Source: Brevundimonas fluminis (GTDB taxonomy: Bacteria; Pseudomonadota; Alphaproteobacteria; Caulobacterales; Caulobacteraceae). From it: a stretch of DNA of 64,000 bases. This document shows positions 63,943-64,000 of this stretch, piece by piece. The position numbers were made by a program, and so were the translations under genes. Numbering within the stretch: position 1 is the stretch's first letter; every line of letters starts with the position of its first letter. The DNA lies in NCBI RefSeq assembly GCF_003934285.1, contig NZ_RQWJ01000002.1, positions 248,001 to 312,000 on the forward strand. The letters are read 5' to 3'. The notes beneath the pieces were generated by a model. It did not search any database, was not told the origin of the DNA, and worked only from the letters and a program-made list of their open reading frames with translations.

Positions 63943-64000
63943 ATGGCCGCGCCCCTTATCTGTCCGTCCATCCTGTCCGCCGATTTCGCCAAGCTGGGCG
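63943..64000 (+). CDS. rpe: Ribulose-phosphate 3-epimerase, N-terminus only
   Basis: The first 19 codons read MAAPLICPSILSADFAKLG, matching the conserved Rpe N-terminus (ICPSILSADFAxLG), with the Ser contacting the substrate. The gene runs off the right edge. 40 bp after rsmB on the same strand, an arrangement common in alphaproteobacteria. Confidence 0.85.
   Translation, partial: MAAPLICPSILSADFAKLG

Overview
This is a GC-rich alphaproteobacterial chromosome segment, most likely from Caulobacterales and close to Brevundimonas or Caulobacter. That placement rests on gene content and arrangement read from the sequence: overlapping ATGA/GTGA gene junctions, an rph / hrcA-grpE / dnaK-dnaJ / groESL heat-shock neighbourhood, an ortholog of the Caulobacter hybrid kinase ShkA, and GTTC-N7-GTTC sites of the alphaproteobacterial LexA type. 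No rRNA, tRNA or CRISPR array was seen.

Layout. 0-8 kb is housekeeping: def, adenosine kinase, an Smr protein, a YozG-like/DUF2975 pair, a 38-residue membrane peptide, then rdgB-hemW-rsmI-yraN-gshB and the start of comM. 8,648-15,339 is a 6,692-bp transposon of the IS1595 family inserted in comM. It has perfect 29-bp terminal inverted repeats, an 8-bp target duplication (GAGTTCAC), one transposase and about twelve passenger genes. 15.3-26 kb returns to core genes: the comM remainder, a MarC-family protein, pyrF, an SdhAF4-like protein, htpX, arfB, ubiB-ubiE, a Crp/Fnr regulator, phhB, an SDR and rph. 26-42 kb holds the heat-shock genes (hrcA, grpE, dnaK, dnaJ, groES, groEL), interrupted by dapB, two acyl-CoA dehydrogenases and two patches of small secreted proteins. 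42-64 kb holds a TPR lipoprotein, pgi, a DsbD-like reductase with a redoxin, OmpA and glycine-zipper proteins, a lipid kinase, a phosphoesterase, maeB, ampG, shkA, an FG-GAP protein, an Rrf2/SDR pair, kup, rsmB and the start of rpe.

The heat-shock genes look like one regulatory unit. hrcA encodes the repressor that binds CIRCE. A CIRCE with one degenerate half lies in front of groES. RpoH-type promoters (CTTG, 17-18 bp, C-Y-T-A-T-like) are visible before dnaK, dnaJ and groES, and a weaker one before the gene upstream of hrcA.

The most novel part is the transposon. It carries two overlapping genes of unknown function (383 and 132 residues), two coiled-coil/winged-helix proteins that look related to each other, a DUF6471 protein divergent from the transposase across three operator-like repeats, an XRE regulator, and a 3' cluster with a 38-residue protein, a proline-rich peptide, a DUF3892 protein and a zinc-ribbon protein. 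A LexA-type site lies just before the first passenger gene and another before comM. Reading across the insertion with one copy of the duplication removed restores a 513-residue ComM frame, so the insertion is probably recent.
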